The notes beneath the pieces are model-generated. The model had not been told where the DNA came from. It did no database searches and saw only the letters and a program-made list of their open reading frames with translations. The translations under genes and the position numbers were made by a program. DNA of 64,000 bases from Streptomyces sp. V4I2 (lineage in GTDB: Bacteria > Actinomycetota > Actinomycetes > Streptomycetales > Streptomycetaceae), in the NCBI RefSeq assembly GCF_030817655.1, contig NZ_JAUSZM010000003.1, positions 2,108,001 to 2,172,000 on the forward strand. Reading direction: 5' to 3'. This document shows, one piece after another, positions 21,251 to 29,787 of this stretch. Within the stretch, counting starts at the first letter, position 1; every line of letters begins with the position of its first letter.

Positions 21251-22912
21251 ATGACCGTTGACAGCGGTTACGCGGACATCTTCGGTCCGCAGGTGCCGCG
21301 CACGGGTGACGGAGACCAGACGGCGACGTTCGCGCTGGCCTCCGCGGCCTATCGGGACAACGAAGTCAAGGACATCCTCGCCGCCAACAGCGAGTGGCAC
21401 GAGTCGACTGTCAAGGACGGCCGTAAATGGGCGCGGATCTTCCGGCCCAACCTGGGCGAGGCCTTCTCCGGGGCCGTCGTCGCCCGTATGCTGGGCGCCG
21501 GCCGCAAGCCGCTCATCCAGTCCTTCGGCGCGGAGCCACAGGTCGTGGTCGAGCACTGCCTCGCGGCGAACAACATCCGCAGGGACCGCGACAACCTGCT
21601 GACCATCGTCATGGTGCTGTGCGGTCTGCTGTTCCTGCCCGGGCTCCTCATCTGGCTGCTGGTCTTCCAGATCCGCACCACCGTGGCGAGGACCGAGAAC
21701 AAGCAGGCCGGAGCCCTCGCCACGGCCCTGCTCGTCGGGGTCGGCGCCCTCGCAGTGATCTTCCTCGTGCGCACGCCGTTCGGCGGCTTCTGGGCCTGGT
21801 ACGCGCGAGCGGCGATCGTCATGCCGGTGGTCGGCTGGTTCTGGGCCAAGCAGATCTGCGAACGCACCGCGACGGACCTCCGGGACCGCTGGAACAGCCT
21901 GCTGTCCGGCAGCAGCGTCGGGGCCAAGGTCCCCGAGGCGGTGCCGAGCAGCCCCCGCGAGACCGCGGCCGAGCAACTGCGCCAGTCGCTCGCCAAGCTG
22001 AGCGCCGAGCAGCAGTCCAACTCCGTGTTCTACGCCGGCCCCAAGGGCATCCTCGGCATGGGCACCCGCTGGGGCAGCTGGCAGCTCGCCGAGGACCTGG
22101 TCTCACGCCATCCGGACCGTGAGATCCATCCCTTCCGCAGCTGGGACGTCATACGGTCCATCCACGACCAGTTGCGCATGCTGGAGCGGAACACGCTGAA
22201 CACCGGCGGCTTCCCGAAAGCGTCCGTACGGCACTGGGTCGTCACCCCGGTCGGGGAGAACGCGAAGGCGGTGTCCCGCCCGGAGGGCACCGACGTCGAC
22301 GCGTACCAGGTCAAGACGCACGCCATACAGGACATCTGCAACAAGCAGCAGTTCGGCGCGGGCGACCGGCACTACCTGGGCGTGCAGTGGACGCTGTGGG
22401 ACGGACAACTCGTCATCACCATGATGATCACGGTGACCGTGCTGCACGAGACGCTGCGCATCGAGGTGACCGGGCACGCGCTGGGCCCGGTGCACTCGCT
22501 GTTCACCTCGAAGCCGGAGGCCAAGGAGAAGGAAGTCGCGAAGTCGCTCAAGTTCTGGGAGACCCGGAAGGTGAAGCTCCCGCTGGTCGACGCGGACGAG
22601 GTGGTACGCCTGGCCGCCCGGGCGCCGCTGACCTGGTACCCGCCGCTGCTGAACTGGCTCGGCGGCACCCTGACCCTCCCCGAGCCCTTCGGGCTGCGGC
22701 ACGCCTGGGCGGACAGGCCGTGGCGGCACCGCTTCATGGCCGACGACGCGCTGCGCGCGGCCACGCCGGTGCTGCGGGTCGTGCACGCGGCGGCGATCCG
22801 GGTCCTGGAGGAGAACGGCGTGAACACGGAGAAGTTCGGCAACCGGTCGGCGTTCCTCAGCACGGCGGTGCAGGACGCGTCACCGCGGAAGGCGGACGTC
22901 TACGACGCGTAG
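21251..22912 (+). CDS. Conserved membrane protein of unknown function
   Basis: A 553-residue protein from ATG 21251. After about 110 cytoplasmic residues there is a pair of strong membrane helices near residues 118-140 (LLTIVMVLCGLLFLPGLLIW) and further hydrophobic segments around 155-195 (ATALLVGVGALAVIFLV; AAIVMPVVGWFW). A long hydrophilic C-terminal domain of about 350 residues follows, with no motif I recognise. The gene lies between the EF-G-like gene and the HIT gene, both with terminators, so it is probably monocistronic. I know similar proteins only as conserved Streptomyces hypotheticals. Confidence 0.85.
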   Translation: MTVDSGYADIFGPQVPRTGDGDQTATFALASAAYRDNEVKDILAANSEWHESTVKDGRKWARIFRPNLGEAFSGAVVARMLGAGRKPLIQSFGAEPQVVVEHCLAANNIRRDRDNLLTIVMVLCGLLFLPGLLIWLLVFQIRTTVARTENKQAGALATALLVGVGALAVIFLVRTPFGGFWAWYARAAIVMPVVGWFWAKQICERTATDLRDRWNSLLSGSSVGAKVPEAVPSSPRETAAEQLRQSLAKLSAEQQSNSVFYAGPKGILGMGTRWGSWQLAEDLVSRHPDREIHPFRSWDVIRSIHDQLRMLERNTLNTGGFPKASVRHWVVTPVGENAKAVSRPEGTDVDAYQVKTHAIQDICNKQQFGAGDRHYLGVQWTLWDGQLVITMMITVTVLHETLRIEVTGHALGPVHSLFTSKPEAKEKEVAKSLKFWETRKVKLPLVDADEVVRLAARAPLTWYPPLLNWLGGTLTLPEPFGLRHAWADRPWRHRFMADDALRAATPVLRVVHAAAIRVLEENGVNTEKFGNRSAFLSTAVQDASPRKADVYDA

Positions 22913-22916
22913 GTGC

Positions 22917-22943
22917 GGTGGGGGCTGCCCAGGAGCCCCCACC
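22917..22943. terminator. Bidirectional terminator between convergent genes
   Basis: A 10-bp stem (GGTGGGGGCT with AGCCCCCACC) and a 7-nt loop, in the 42-bp gap between the unknown membrane protein gene and the HIT gene. Confidence 0.8.
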
Positions 22944-22954
22944 CCGCCCGGCGA

Positions 22955-23503
22955 TCAGACCGTCGGCCAGGCATCCGCCAGCATCTTCCGGGTGTCCGCG
23001 AGCAGCTGCGGCAGCACCCGCGTGTGCCCGACCACCGGCATGAAGTTCGTGTCCCCGCCCCAGCGCGGAACGATGTGCTGGTGGAGGTGGGCCGCGATAC
23101 CGGCGCCGGCCACCGACCCCTGGTTCATGCCGATGTTGAAGCCGTGGGCGCCGGACGCGGTGCGCAGGGCGGTCATCGCCTGCTTGGTCAGCGCGGCGAG
23201 CTCGACCGTCTCCGGGTCTGTCAGGTCCGTGTAGTCGGCCACGTGACGGTAGGGCACCACCATCAGGTGGCCGCCGTTGTACGGGTACAGGTTGAGCACC
23301 GCGTAGACCTGCTCACCGCGCCGGACGATCAGGCCGTCCTCGTCGGACTTGGCCGGTAGCGAGCAGAAGGGGCAGCCGTCGTCGGCACCGGGGCCGGTCG
23401 GCTTGTTCTCGCCCTGGATGTAGGCCATCCGGTGGGGCGTCCACAGACGCTGGAACGCGTCCCGGGTCCCCACGCCCCACTGCTGCTCCGGCTCACTCGT
23501 CAT
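22955..23503 (-). CDS. HIT family nucleotide hydrolase/transferase
   Basis: A 182-residue histidine-triad protein. The HLHQHIVPRW triad near residue 140 binds the alpha-phosphate of nucleotide substrates, and a CPFC pair near residue 45 suggests a zinc site of the AP4A-phosphorylase-like subgroup. ATG 23503 is used; an in-frame ATG at 23515 is also possible and abuts the other start of the divergent channel gene. Substrate not predictable. Confidence 0.92.
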   Translation of the reverse strand: MTSEPEQQWGVGTRDAFQRLWTPHRMAYIQGENKPTGPGADDGCPFCSLPAKSDEDGLIVRRGEQVYAVLNLYPYNGGHLMVVPYRHVADYTDLTDPETVELAALTKQAMTALRTASGAHGFNIGMNQGSVAGAGIAAHLHQHIVPRWGGDTNFMPVVGHTRVLPQLLADTRKMLADAWPTV

Positions 23504-23581
23504 GCAGTGCAGCATATGACTTCGCCCGTTCGCGCCGTGTCGCCGGGTTGTGGGAAAAGCGTCCCGGGCCAAGCTGGGCCG

Positions 23582-24250
23582 GTGGACGACGCCCCGGACG
23601 ACGACAGCCCCAAGGCCCGCTGGGAGCGGCGCGCGGAGGTCCCGCTCGCCGTGGCCTCGCTGGTGTTCCTCGCCGCGTACGCGGTCCGCGTGCTCGCCGG
23701 CGATCTGCCCGAAGGCCTGCTCGATCTCTGCCTGGCGCTGACCCTGGCCGCCTGGGCGCTGTTCGCCGTCGACTACGCGGTGCGCTGGCGGCTGAGCCGG
23801 CAGCGGCTGCGCTTCGTACGGACGCACCTGCTGGACACCGTGGTGCTCATCCTGCCGCTGCTGCGGCCGCTGCGGGTCGTCAAGGTGTACGAGGCGGTGC
23901 GGCGCCGGCACGGACGGCCCCGGCTGGCGTTGCACGCGCGCGTCATCGCCTACGCCGGGCTGTCGACCCTCCTCCTCGGCTTCACCGGTGCCCTCGGCGT
24001 CTACCAGCAGGAGCACGGAGCACCGGACGCGACCATCCGGACCTTCGGGGACGCCGTGTGGTGGACCTGCTCCACCCTCGCCACGGTCGGCTACGGCGAC
24101 GTCGTCCCCGTCACCCCGGTCGGACGCCTGATCGCGGTCGGGATGATGGCCATCGGGCTGGCCCTGCTCGGCGCCGTGACCGGGACCTTCGCCTCCTGGC
24201 TGCTCCAGGTCTTCTCCGACGAGGACGACGAGAGGCCCCCGGCGGGATGA
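23582..24250 (+). CDS. Two-pore-helix type potassium channel protein
   Basis: About 222 residues from GTG 23582 (VDDAPDDDSPKARWERR); an ATG at 23516 would add 22 residues. There are four hydrophobic segments in the first 130 residues in a voltage-sensor-like layout (with an RPLRVVKVYEAVRRR basic segment), then a pore helix and the K+ selectivity filter TLATVGYGDV, and a last transmembrane helix. No RCK or cyclic nucleotide domain is present. It probably conducts K+ across the cell membrane; gating is unknown. Confidence 0.9.
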   Translation: MDDAPDDDSPKARWERRAEVPLAVASLVFLAAYAVRVLAGDLPEGLLDLCLALTLAAWALFAVDYAVRWRLSRQRLRFVRTHLLDTVVLILPLLRPLRVVKVYEAVRRRHGRPRLALHARVIAYAGLSTLLLGFTGALGVYQQEHGAPDATIRTFGDAVWWTCSTLATVGYGDVVPVTPVGRLIAVGMMAIGLALLGAVTGTFASWLLQVFSDEDDERPPAG

Positions 24251-24266
24251 ACTCGCCAGGGGCCTC
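24232..24266. terminator. Terminator between channel gene and thrS
   Basis: The stem GAGGCCCC/GGGGCCTC is continued by GGCG/CGCC with an A-C mismatch. It overlaps the last codons of the channel gene and lies between convergent genes. Confidence 0.75.
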
Positions 24267-24278
24267 ACATGCGAGGGA

Positions 24279-26255
24279 TCAGACCTGTGCCCGCTCCTCC
24301 ACGACCTTCGCGATCTTCGCGATGGCCTCGTCGAACGGGATGCCGTTCTCCTGCGAGCCGTCGCGGTAGCGGAAGGACACCGAGCCGCCCGACATGTCCT
24401 CGTCGCCCGCGATGACCATGAAGGGCACCTTCTGCTTCTGGGCGTTGCGGATCTTCTTCTGCATGCGGTCGGAGGAGGAGTCGACCTCGACCCGCAGCCC
24501 CTGCTTCTTCGCCGCGGCGGCGAACTTCTCCAGGTACTCCACGTGCGCGTCCCCGATCGGGATGCCGACCGCCTGCACCGGGGCCAGCCACGCCGGGAAG
24601 GCGCCCGCGTAGTGCTCGAGCAGCACCGCGAAGAACCGCTCGATGGAGCCGAACAGGGCGCGGTGGATCATGACCGGGCGCTGCTTGGAGCCGTCGGGGG
24701 ACGTGTACTCCAGCTCGAAGCGCTCCGGGAGGTTGAAGTCGAGCTGGATCGTCGACATCTGCCAGGTGCGGCCGATCGCGTCCTTGGTCTGGACGGAGAT
24801 CTTCGGCCCGTAGAAGGCGGCACCGCCCGGGTCGGGAACGAGCGGCAGGCCCTGCTTCTCGGCGACCTCACGGAGGGTCTGAGTGGCCTCTTCCCAGACC
24901 TCGTCGGAGCCGACGAACTTCTCCGGGTCCTTGGTCGACAGCTCCAGGTAGAAGTCGGTCAGACCGTAGTCCCGCAGCAGGCCGAGGACGAAGGTGAGCG
25001 TTTTGTCGAGCTCCTCGGACATCTGCTCGCGCGTGCAGTAGATGTGCGCGTCGTCCTGGGTGAAGCCGCGGGCGCGGGTCAGGCCGTGCACGACGCCCGA
25101 CTTCTCGTACCGGTACACGGTCCCGAACTCGAACAACCTCAACGGAAGTTCACGATACGAACGACCGCGCGCGTCGAAGATCAGGTTGTGCATCGGGCAG
25201 TTCATGGGCTTGAGGTAGTAGTCCACGCCCTCGTCGAGCTGCATGGGCGGGTACATGCCGTCGGCGTACCAGTCCAGGTGGCCCGAGGTCTCGAAGAGCT
25301 TCCCCTTCGTCGCGTGCGGGGTGTAGACGAACTCGTAGCCCTCCTCCTCGTGGCGGCGGCGCGAGTAGTCCTCCATGACCCGGCGGACGATGCCGCCCTT
25401 GGGGTGGAAGACGGCGAGGCCGGAGCCGATCTGCTCGGGGATGGAGAACAGGTCGAGCTCGCTGCCCAGCTTGCGGTGGTCGCGCTTCTCCGCCTCGGCG
25501 AGGAAGTCGAGGTGGGCCTTCAGCTCGTCCTTGGTCGGCCAGGCGGTGCCGTAGATCCGCTGGAGCATCGGGTTCTTCTCGCTGCCGCGCCAGTAGGCGG
25601 CGGCGTTGCGCATCAGCTTGAACGCCGGGATGTTCCGGGTGGTGGGCAGGTGAGGACCGCGACAGAGGTCCTTCCAGCACAGGTCACCGGTCTTGGCGTC
25701 CAGGTTGTCGTAGATCGTCAGCTCTCCGGCGCCGACCTCTACGTCCGCGCCGTCGTCCGTGGACGCGGAGCCCTTGATGCCGATCAGCTCCAGCTTGTAC
25801 GGCTCGGACGCCAGCTCCTCGCGGGCCGCCTCGTCGGTGACCACACGGCGGGAGAACCTCTGCCCCCGCTTCTGGATCTCCTGCATCTTCTTCTCGATGG
25901 CCTTGAGATCCTCGGGCGTGAACGGCTTCTCGACGTCGAAGTCGTAGTAGAAGCCGTCCTTGACCGGCGGGCCGATGCCCAGCTTGGCCTCGGGGAAGAG
26001 CTCCTGCACAGCCTGCGCCATCACGTGCGCGGTGGAGTGGCGCAGGATGTTCAGGCCGTCCTCGGAGGAGATCTCCACCGGCTCCACGACCTCGCCCTCG
26101 CCGGGCGCGTACGCGAGGTCCTTGAGCTCGCCGCTCACGCGCGCGGCGATGATCGAGCGCTCGCCGGCGAAGAGCTCGGCGGCCGTGGTGCCCGTCGTCA
26201 CCGTGCGCTCTTCCCGCTCGGAATCGCGTTGGATGATCACACGGACGTCTGACAC
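24279..26255 (-). CDS. thrS: Threonyl-tRNA synthetase
   Basis: A 658-residue class II synthetase. In order: an N-terminal TGS domain, the second editing domain ([16 protein letters not shown] with the His pair), the class II core with motif 2 and the zinc Cys in [10 protein letters not shown], motif 3 including [14 protein letters not shown], and a C-terminal anticodon-binding domain. The GTG start at 26255 has AGGAGAG about 6 nt upstream. No T-box or obvious leader is seen in the 90-bp upstream gap. Confidence 0.98.
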   Translation of the reverse strand: MSDVRVIIQRDSEREERTVTTGTTAAELFAGERSIIAARVSGELKDLAYAPGEGEVVEPVEISSEDGLNILRHSTAHVMAQAVQELFPEAKLGIGPPVKDGFYYDFDVEKPFTPEDLKAIEKKMQEIQKRGQRFSRRVVTDEAAREELASEPYKLELIGIKGSASTDDGADVEVGAGELTIYDNLDAKTGDLCWKDLCRGPHLPTTRNIPAFKLMRNAAAYWRGSEKNPMLQRIYGTAWPTKDELKAHLDFLAEAEKRDHRKLGSELDLFSIPEQIGSGLAVFHPKGGIVRRVMEDYSRRRHEEEGYEFVYTPHATKGKLFETSGHLDWYADGMYPPMQLDEGVDYYLKPMNCPMHNLIFDARGRSYRELPLRLFEFGTVYRYEKSGVVHGLTRARGFTQDDAHIYCTREQMSEELDKTLTFVLGLLRDYGLTDFYLELSTKDPEKFVGSDEVWEEATQTLREVAEKQGLPLVPDPGGAAFYGPKISVQTKDAIGRTWQMSTIQLDFNLPERFELEYTSPDGSKQRPVMIHRALFGSIERFFAVLLEHYAGAFPAWLAPVQAVGIPIGDAHVEYLEKFAAAAKKQGLRVEVDSSSDRMQKKIRNAQKQKVPFMVIAGDEDMSGGSVSFRYRDGSQENGIPFDEAIAKIAKVVEERAQV

Positions 26256-26347
26256 CGGTCTCTCCTGACTGAAGGTGGATGCGCAACCCACAACCTATGG
26301 CGTGCGCAATAGGCGATCGTACCGACCCCGGGCCGCCCACCGCGAAA

Positions 26348-27583
26348 TCAGTCCCCGCCGCAGGCCTCCTCGACGAAGGCCGTGATCTCGGCGGTCTCCT
26401 GGAGCGACTTCATAAGCCGGTCCCGCTCGGCCTCGTCGACCTGCACGGGTACGACCCCGGAGGCGCCCGTGAGCCGCCGGAAGCCGCCCCGGCTCTCCAG
26501 CCGGCCTTGCACCCGCACGGGCAGTCCGACGAGGTGCGCGTGCCCGGCGATCCGGTACGACTCCTCGTCCAGCGTCAGCCGCACGTGCGGGATCTCGGCG
26601 CCCGCGATCACCCGCAGCCGTACCGACCCGTCCCCGCGCGGCCCCGACCTGCGCATCCGGACCACCGCGCCGGTGATCCGCACCGGCACGGAGGGTTCCT
26701 CGCGCAGATAGCGGGCGCCGGCCTCGCGCAGCACGGGCAGGTCGCCGGGCGAGAACTCGACGGCCTCTGCGGGTGCCGCGCACCCTTCGGGGACCCCGGC
26801 CGCCGGTGCCCACTCGACGCCGATGCGGGCGCCCTCGGTACCGCGCACGAGGACGATCAGCGCCTCGGTGAGCTCGCGGCTGACGCCCGCCTCGACGGCG
26901 CCGTCGAAGGCGTCCATGCCGCCGGTGGCCCGCTGGTAGTCGATGGCCTCGCGGGCGGCGTACAGGGCCTGGTGCAGGCGTACGGCGAGCGGGCGGCCGG
27001 TGCCGACGGGCACGAAGGCGGTCAGCCGGCGGCCGCCGGATGCGGAGCCGACGAGGATGTTCTCCAGGGACGCGGCGGCGGTGCGCCGGTAGCGAGCGCC
27101 GTAGTAGCCCGCACGCGCGCGCGTGGCGAGTGATCCGGCGAGCAGCATCTGGCGGGCGGCCGAGCGCAGCTGTTCCTCGACGGTCCAGGGGGTGGCTCCG
27201 GCGGGACCGGTCGGGACATCGCGCCACCAGCGGATCTCGTCGCTGGGCACGGCGAGGGAGACCAGCACCTCGCGCGCGGACGGCGTTCCGCTCCGGGACA
27301 GCGCGAGGAGCGCCTCGCCCAGCAGGTCCTCGCTGTCCGGGAAGGCCCGGCTCTCGGGCACCAGCAGGCTGGTGCCGCCGCCGCCCGGTCCCGGCGGGGT
27401 CCAGCGGCCGTAGCGTCCGGCCGCTCCCCCGCGCCGCCGCCAGCCGTGCCGGTGCAGCAGGGCGCTGAGCACGGCGGGGTCGACCTCGGCGGGGTCGGGC
27501 GAACGGTTCCAGGCGACGGCGGCCTGGTCGACGGGGTGCGGTCGTACGGGTCGCAGTGGTTCTTCCAGCGGGCGGTGCGTCAT
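26348..27583 (-). CDS. Conserved protein of unknown function, coupled to a DUF4365 gene
   Basis: A 411-residue soluble protein I cannot assign to a family. It is Arg/Gly/Pro-rich at the N-terminus (a glycine run near 65), with predicted mixed alpha/beta structure later and a C-terminal beta-rich part (PHVRLTLDEESYRIAGHA; VGLPVRVQGRLESRGGFRRL) that could be an OB-like fold. The ATG at 27583 overlaps the DUF4365 stop by 4 nt, so the two products are made in a fixed ratio and probably act together. Confidence 0.8.
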   Translation of the reverse strand: MTHRPLEEPLRPVRPHPVDQAAVAWNRSPDPAEVDPAVLSALLHRHGWRRRGGAAGRYGRWTPPGPGGGGTSLLVPESRAFPDSEDLLGEALLALSRSGTPSAREVLVSLAVPSDEIRWWRDVPTGPAGATPWTVEEQLRSAARQMLLAGSLATRARAGYYGARYRRTAAASLENILVGSASGGRRLTAFVPVGTGRPLAVRLHQALYAAREAIDYQRATGGMDAFDGAVEAGVSRELTEALIVLVRGTEGARIGVEWAPAAGVPEGCAAPAEAVEFSPGDLPVLREAGARYLREEPSVPVRITGAVVRMRRSGPRGDGSVRLRVIAGAEIPHVRLTLDEESYRIAGHAHLVGLPVRVQGRLESRGGFRRLTGASGVVPVQVDEAERDRLMKSLQETAEITAFVEEACGGD

Positions 27584-28146
27584 GGTCTGCCTCCCGTCCC
27601 GACCCGCGTCATGATCTCGCAGAGCGCCCGGTCGTCGAAGATGCGCGAGGTCGGGATGCGCACGGTGGTCCGGTTCCGGCCGGTGATGGCGTGGCCGGCG
27701 AGGTTGACCCAGTAGCAGCAGTGCCTGAGGTCGAGCCGGTCGTGGCCGGCGCGCAGCCATTGGTCCTGTGACCGTGGGACCAGCATCACGACCAGGATCT
27801 TGTGGACCGAGACCGGTGTGCGGGCGAGCTTGCGCAGGTGGTCGTTGTCGAGCGTGAAGGAGAAGGTGCGGCCGGGTGGGTTCGGCGGGACCTGGTACGT
27901 GCATTTCAGCTGCACCTTGATGGTCACCTCGTCGTCGACGGTGTGCCCGGGTGAGCCGTGACTGACGTGCCAGTCGATGCCGTTGTCCGGAAAGGGCTGG
28001 GACAGTGAGCAGCCGGCGGCCGCCGCGACCGCGTGCAAGTAGCCCACCTGCAAGGTTTCCATGCAGGCGGTGGTGGCGAGTGTGCCGCGTTGGGGGCCTG
28101 TGCGTTCGGGCAGCAGCCCGCCCCGCTCGGGCTGGGCTATCGCCAT
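27580..28146 (-). CDS. DUF4365 domain protein, nuclease-like
   Basis: A 188-residue protein starting MAIAQPERGGLLPERTG with GGAAGG 8 nt upstream. The segment NGIDWHVSH followed by KVQLKCTYQ gives a D...(E/Q)xK arrangement like the PD-(D/E)XK nuclease core, and DUF4365 is, as I know it, associated with nuclease-like proteins including some in defence loci. It is first in a two-gene unit with the 411-residue unknown protein, and divergent from a DnaQ-type exonuclease. Confidence 0.75.
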   Translation of the reverse strand: MAIAQPERGGLLPERTGPQRGTLATTACMETLQVGYLHAVAAAAGCSLSQPFPDNGIDWHVSHGSPGHTVDDEVTIKVQLKCTYQVPPNPPGRTFSFTLDNDHLRKLARTPVSVHKILVVMLVPRSQDQWLRAGHDRLDLRHCCYWVNLAGHAITGRNRTTVRIPTSRIFDDRALCEIMTRVGTGGRP

Positions 28147-28339
28147 GACCAACAGCCTTCCAAGCCAAGTGAAATGCCCACGCCTGGGCAGAGTGAATCC
28201 CGCGCCGGGCCGCTGAACTGCAAAGACCCGTACTCCTGTTGTGTCCTTCCGGCGTACGGCGCAAACAGCCCGGGTATCACCAAACGGGGGCAGACGACGG
28301 GGCGTCAGCTGCCGTGGGTGAACGAGGGGTTGTGTAGGT

Positions 28340-29068
28340 ATGACGTGCTGGTACGAAGGGCCCCTGGCCGCATTCGACACGGAAACCACGGGTGTCGACG
28401 TCGAGTCCGACCGGATCGTGTCGGCCGCCGTCGTCGTCCAGGACGCACCGGGTACCCGGCCGCGGGTGACGCGGTGGCTGGTGAACCCGGGCGTGCCGGT
28501 GCCGGCCGGGGCGACGGAGGTGCACGGACTGACTCAGGAGCATCTGCAGCGCAACGGCCGCTGGCCGGCTCCGGTGATGTACGAGATGGCGGAGGCGCTG
28601 GCCGAACAGGCCAGGGTGGGCCGCCCGTTGGTGGTGATGAACGCGCCGTTCGATCTGACGATCCTGGACCGGGAGTTGCGCCGCCATCGTGCCTCGTCAC
28701 TGGACCGCTGGTTCGAGCCCTCGCCCCTGCTGGTGCTCGATCCGCGGGTCCTGGACAAGCATCTGGACCGCTACCGCAAGGGCCGTCGCACCCTCACCGA
28801 CCTGTGTGAGCACTACGGCGTCTCGCTTGAGGGCGCGCACGACGCGGGCGCCGACGCGCTGGCCGCGATGGACGTCGTACGAGCGGTGGGGCGCCGGTTC
28901 GCGGCCCGGCTGGAGCGCCTGAGCCCGGCCGAACTGCACACCCTGCAGGCGGTGTGGCACGCGGCGCAGGCGCGCGGCCTGCAGGCATGGTTCGCGCGCA
29001 GCGGCACGGAGGAGGCGGTGGACCCGGCGTGGCCACTGCGTCCGGATCTGCCGGCGGCGGCCGCGTAG
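28340..29068 (+). CDS. DnaQ-like 3'-5' exonuclease (DEDDh)
   Basis: A 242-residue exonuclease of the DnaQ superfamily. The acidic residues appear as AAFDTETTG (Exo I), the VMNAPFDLTIL segment (Exo II) and HDAGADALAA (DEDDh Exo III). It stands alone rather than fused to a polymerase. A strong terminator follows. It is divergent from the DUF4365 gene with 193 bp between starts. It could act in repair or RNA/DNA end trimming; the sequence does not say which. Confidence 0.92.
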   Translation: MTCWYEGPLAAFDTETTGVDVESDRIVSAAVVVQDAPGTRPRVTRWLVNPGVPVPAGATEVHGLTQEHLQRNGRWPAPVMYEMAEALAEQARVGRPLVVMNAPFDLTILDRELRRHRASSLDRWFEPSPLLVLDPRVLDKHLDRYRKGRRTLTDLCEHYGVSLEGAHDAGADALAAMDVVRAVGRRFAARLERLSPAELHTLQAVWHAAQARGLQAWFARSGTEEAVDPAWPLRPDLPAAAA

Positions 29069-29095
29069 GGGCAACAAAAAGGGGCAACAAAAAAA

Positions 29096-29118
29096 CCGGT
29101 CCGTCTGAGACGGACCGG
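29096..29118. terminator. Terminator shared by exonuclease gene and tRNA-Val
   Basis: A 10-bp stem (CCGGTCCGTC with GACGGACCGG) and a 3-nt loop. On the minus strand it is followed by seven T residues, a textbook intrinsic terminator for the tRNA; on the plus strand it ends the exonuclease transcript. Confidence 0.92.
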
Positions 29119-29127
29119 CTTTCCCGG

Positions 29128-29199
29128 TGGGCGATACTGGGTTCGAACCAGTGACCTCTTCGGTGTGAACGAAGCGCTCTCCCACTGAGCTAATCGCCC
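29128..29199 (-). tRNA. tRNA-Val (anticodon CAC), copy 1
   Basis: A 72-nt cloverleaf: acceptor GGGCGAT/ATCGCCC, anticodon stem CTTCG/CGAAG with loop TTCACAC (anticodon CAC, reads GTG), TTCGAAC T-loop, discriminator A, no encoded CCA. An identical copy lies at 39183-39254. Confidence 0.97.
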
Positions 29200-29212
29200 G
29201 GGAACGCACCGA

Positions 29213-29242
29213 ACAATACAGGTCCCCGCACCCTTCCTTCAA
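29213..29242 (-). promoter_or_regulatory. Promoter of tRNA-Val copy 1
   Basis: On the minus strand, TTGAAG is followed after 18 bp by TATTGT, ending about 14 bp before the tRNA. It overlaps the 3' end of the SRPBCC gene. Confidence 0.55.
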
Positions 29243-29685
29243 ACCGCTTCCAGGTGGCCGGCGAGACCGCGCCGCCCGGACCGCATCATCAGCCAGTGGT
29301 TGGCGCGGAACACCGGCCGTCCCGGGACGGCGAACCGCCGCAGCAGCGGCTTGTTCACCTCGACCAGCTGCTCGTAGCGGGCCAGGCTGCCCGTGCCGTC
29401 CGCGGTGACCGTCCAGCGCGCCCAGCCGTCCAGGTCGCCGGACATGGCGATCTCCAGGATCCCGGCCGCCGGATCACGCCGCACCTCACGGGCGGTGAAG
29501 GTCAGGTCGTACGGCAGGAAGGAACGGATCCTGATCACTCCGGTCGTCGCGTCGATCCGGTTCACCTCGCGCACCTGCCGCCACCAGCGCGGATAGTCCT
29601 CGGCTCGCTCCAGCGCCGTGTACACGGCGACGGGCGACGCGGGCAGGGTCCACCGGCTGCGGAAGCGGTAACGGGTCCAGTCCAT
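29239..29685 (-). CDS. SRPBCC (START-like) family protein
   Basis: A 148-residue protein of the SRPBCC ligand-binding fold. It begins MDWTRYRFRSRWTLPASP and has the family's early W-x4-P-A-xVY pattern, VAVYTALERAEDYPRWW, and a long C-terminal amphipathic helix with RRGLAGHLEAV. Such proteins bind lipophilic small molecules or act as cyclase/dehydratases; no specific ligand can be named. It is divergent from the large membrane protein gene, with a perfect palindrome between them. Confidence 0.88.
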   Translation of the reverse strand: MDWTRYRFRSRWTLPASPVAVYTALERAEDYPRWWRQVREVNRIDATTGVIRIRSFLPYDLTFTAREVRRDPAAGILEIAMSGDLDGWARWTVTADGTGSLARYEQLVEVNKPLLRRFAVPGRPVFRANHWLMMRSGRRGLAGHLEAV

Positions 29686-29728
29686 GAGCGGAGTCTGCCC
29701 CTGTGCGGGCCCGGTGAGGCGTATTTGA

Positions 29729-29760
29729 GTACGGCATGAGTACGCGCACTCATGCCGTAC
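29729..29760. promoter_or_regulatory. 13-bp perfect inverted repeat, operator-like
   Basis: GTACGGCATGAGT, 6 bp (ACGCGC), then ACTCATGCCGTAC: a perfect 2 x 13-bp palindrome in the divergent gap between the SRPBCC gene and the large membrane protein gene. It has the size and symmetry of a homodimeric repressor operator. No regulator gene lies within several kilobases. Confidence 0.7.
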
Positions 29761-29787
29761 GACGTGACGCGGACCACACTCGTCGGC

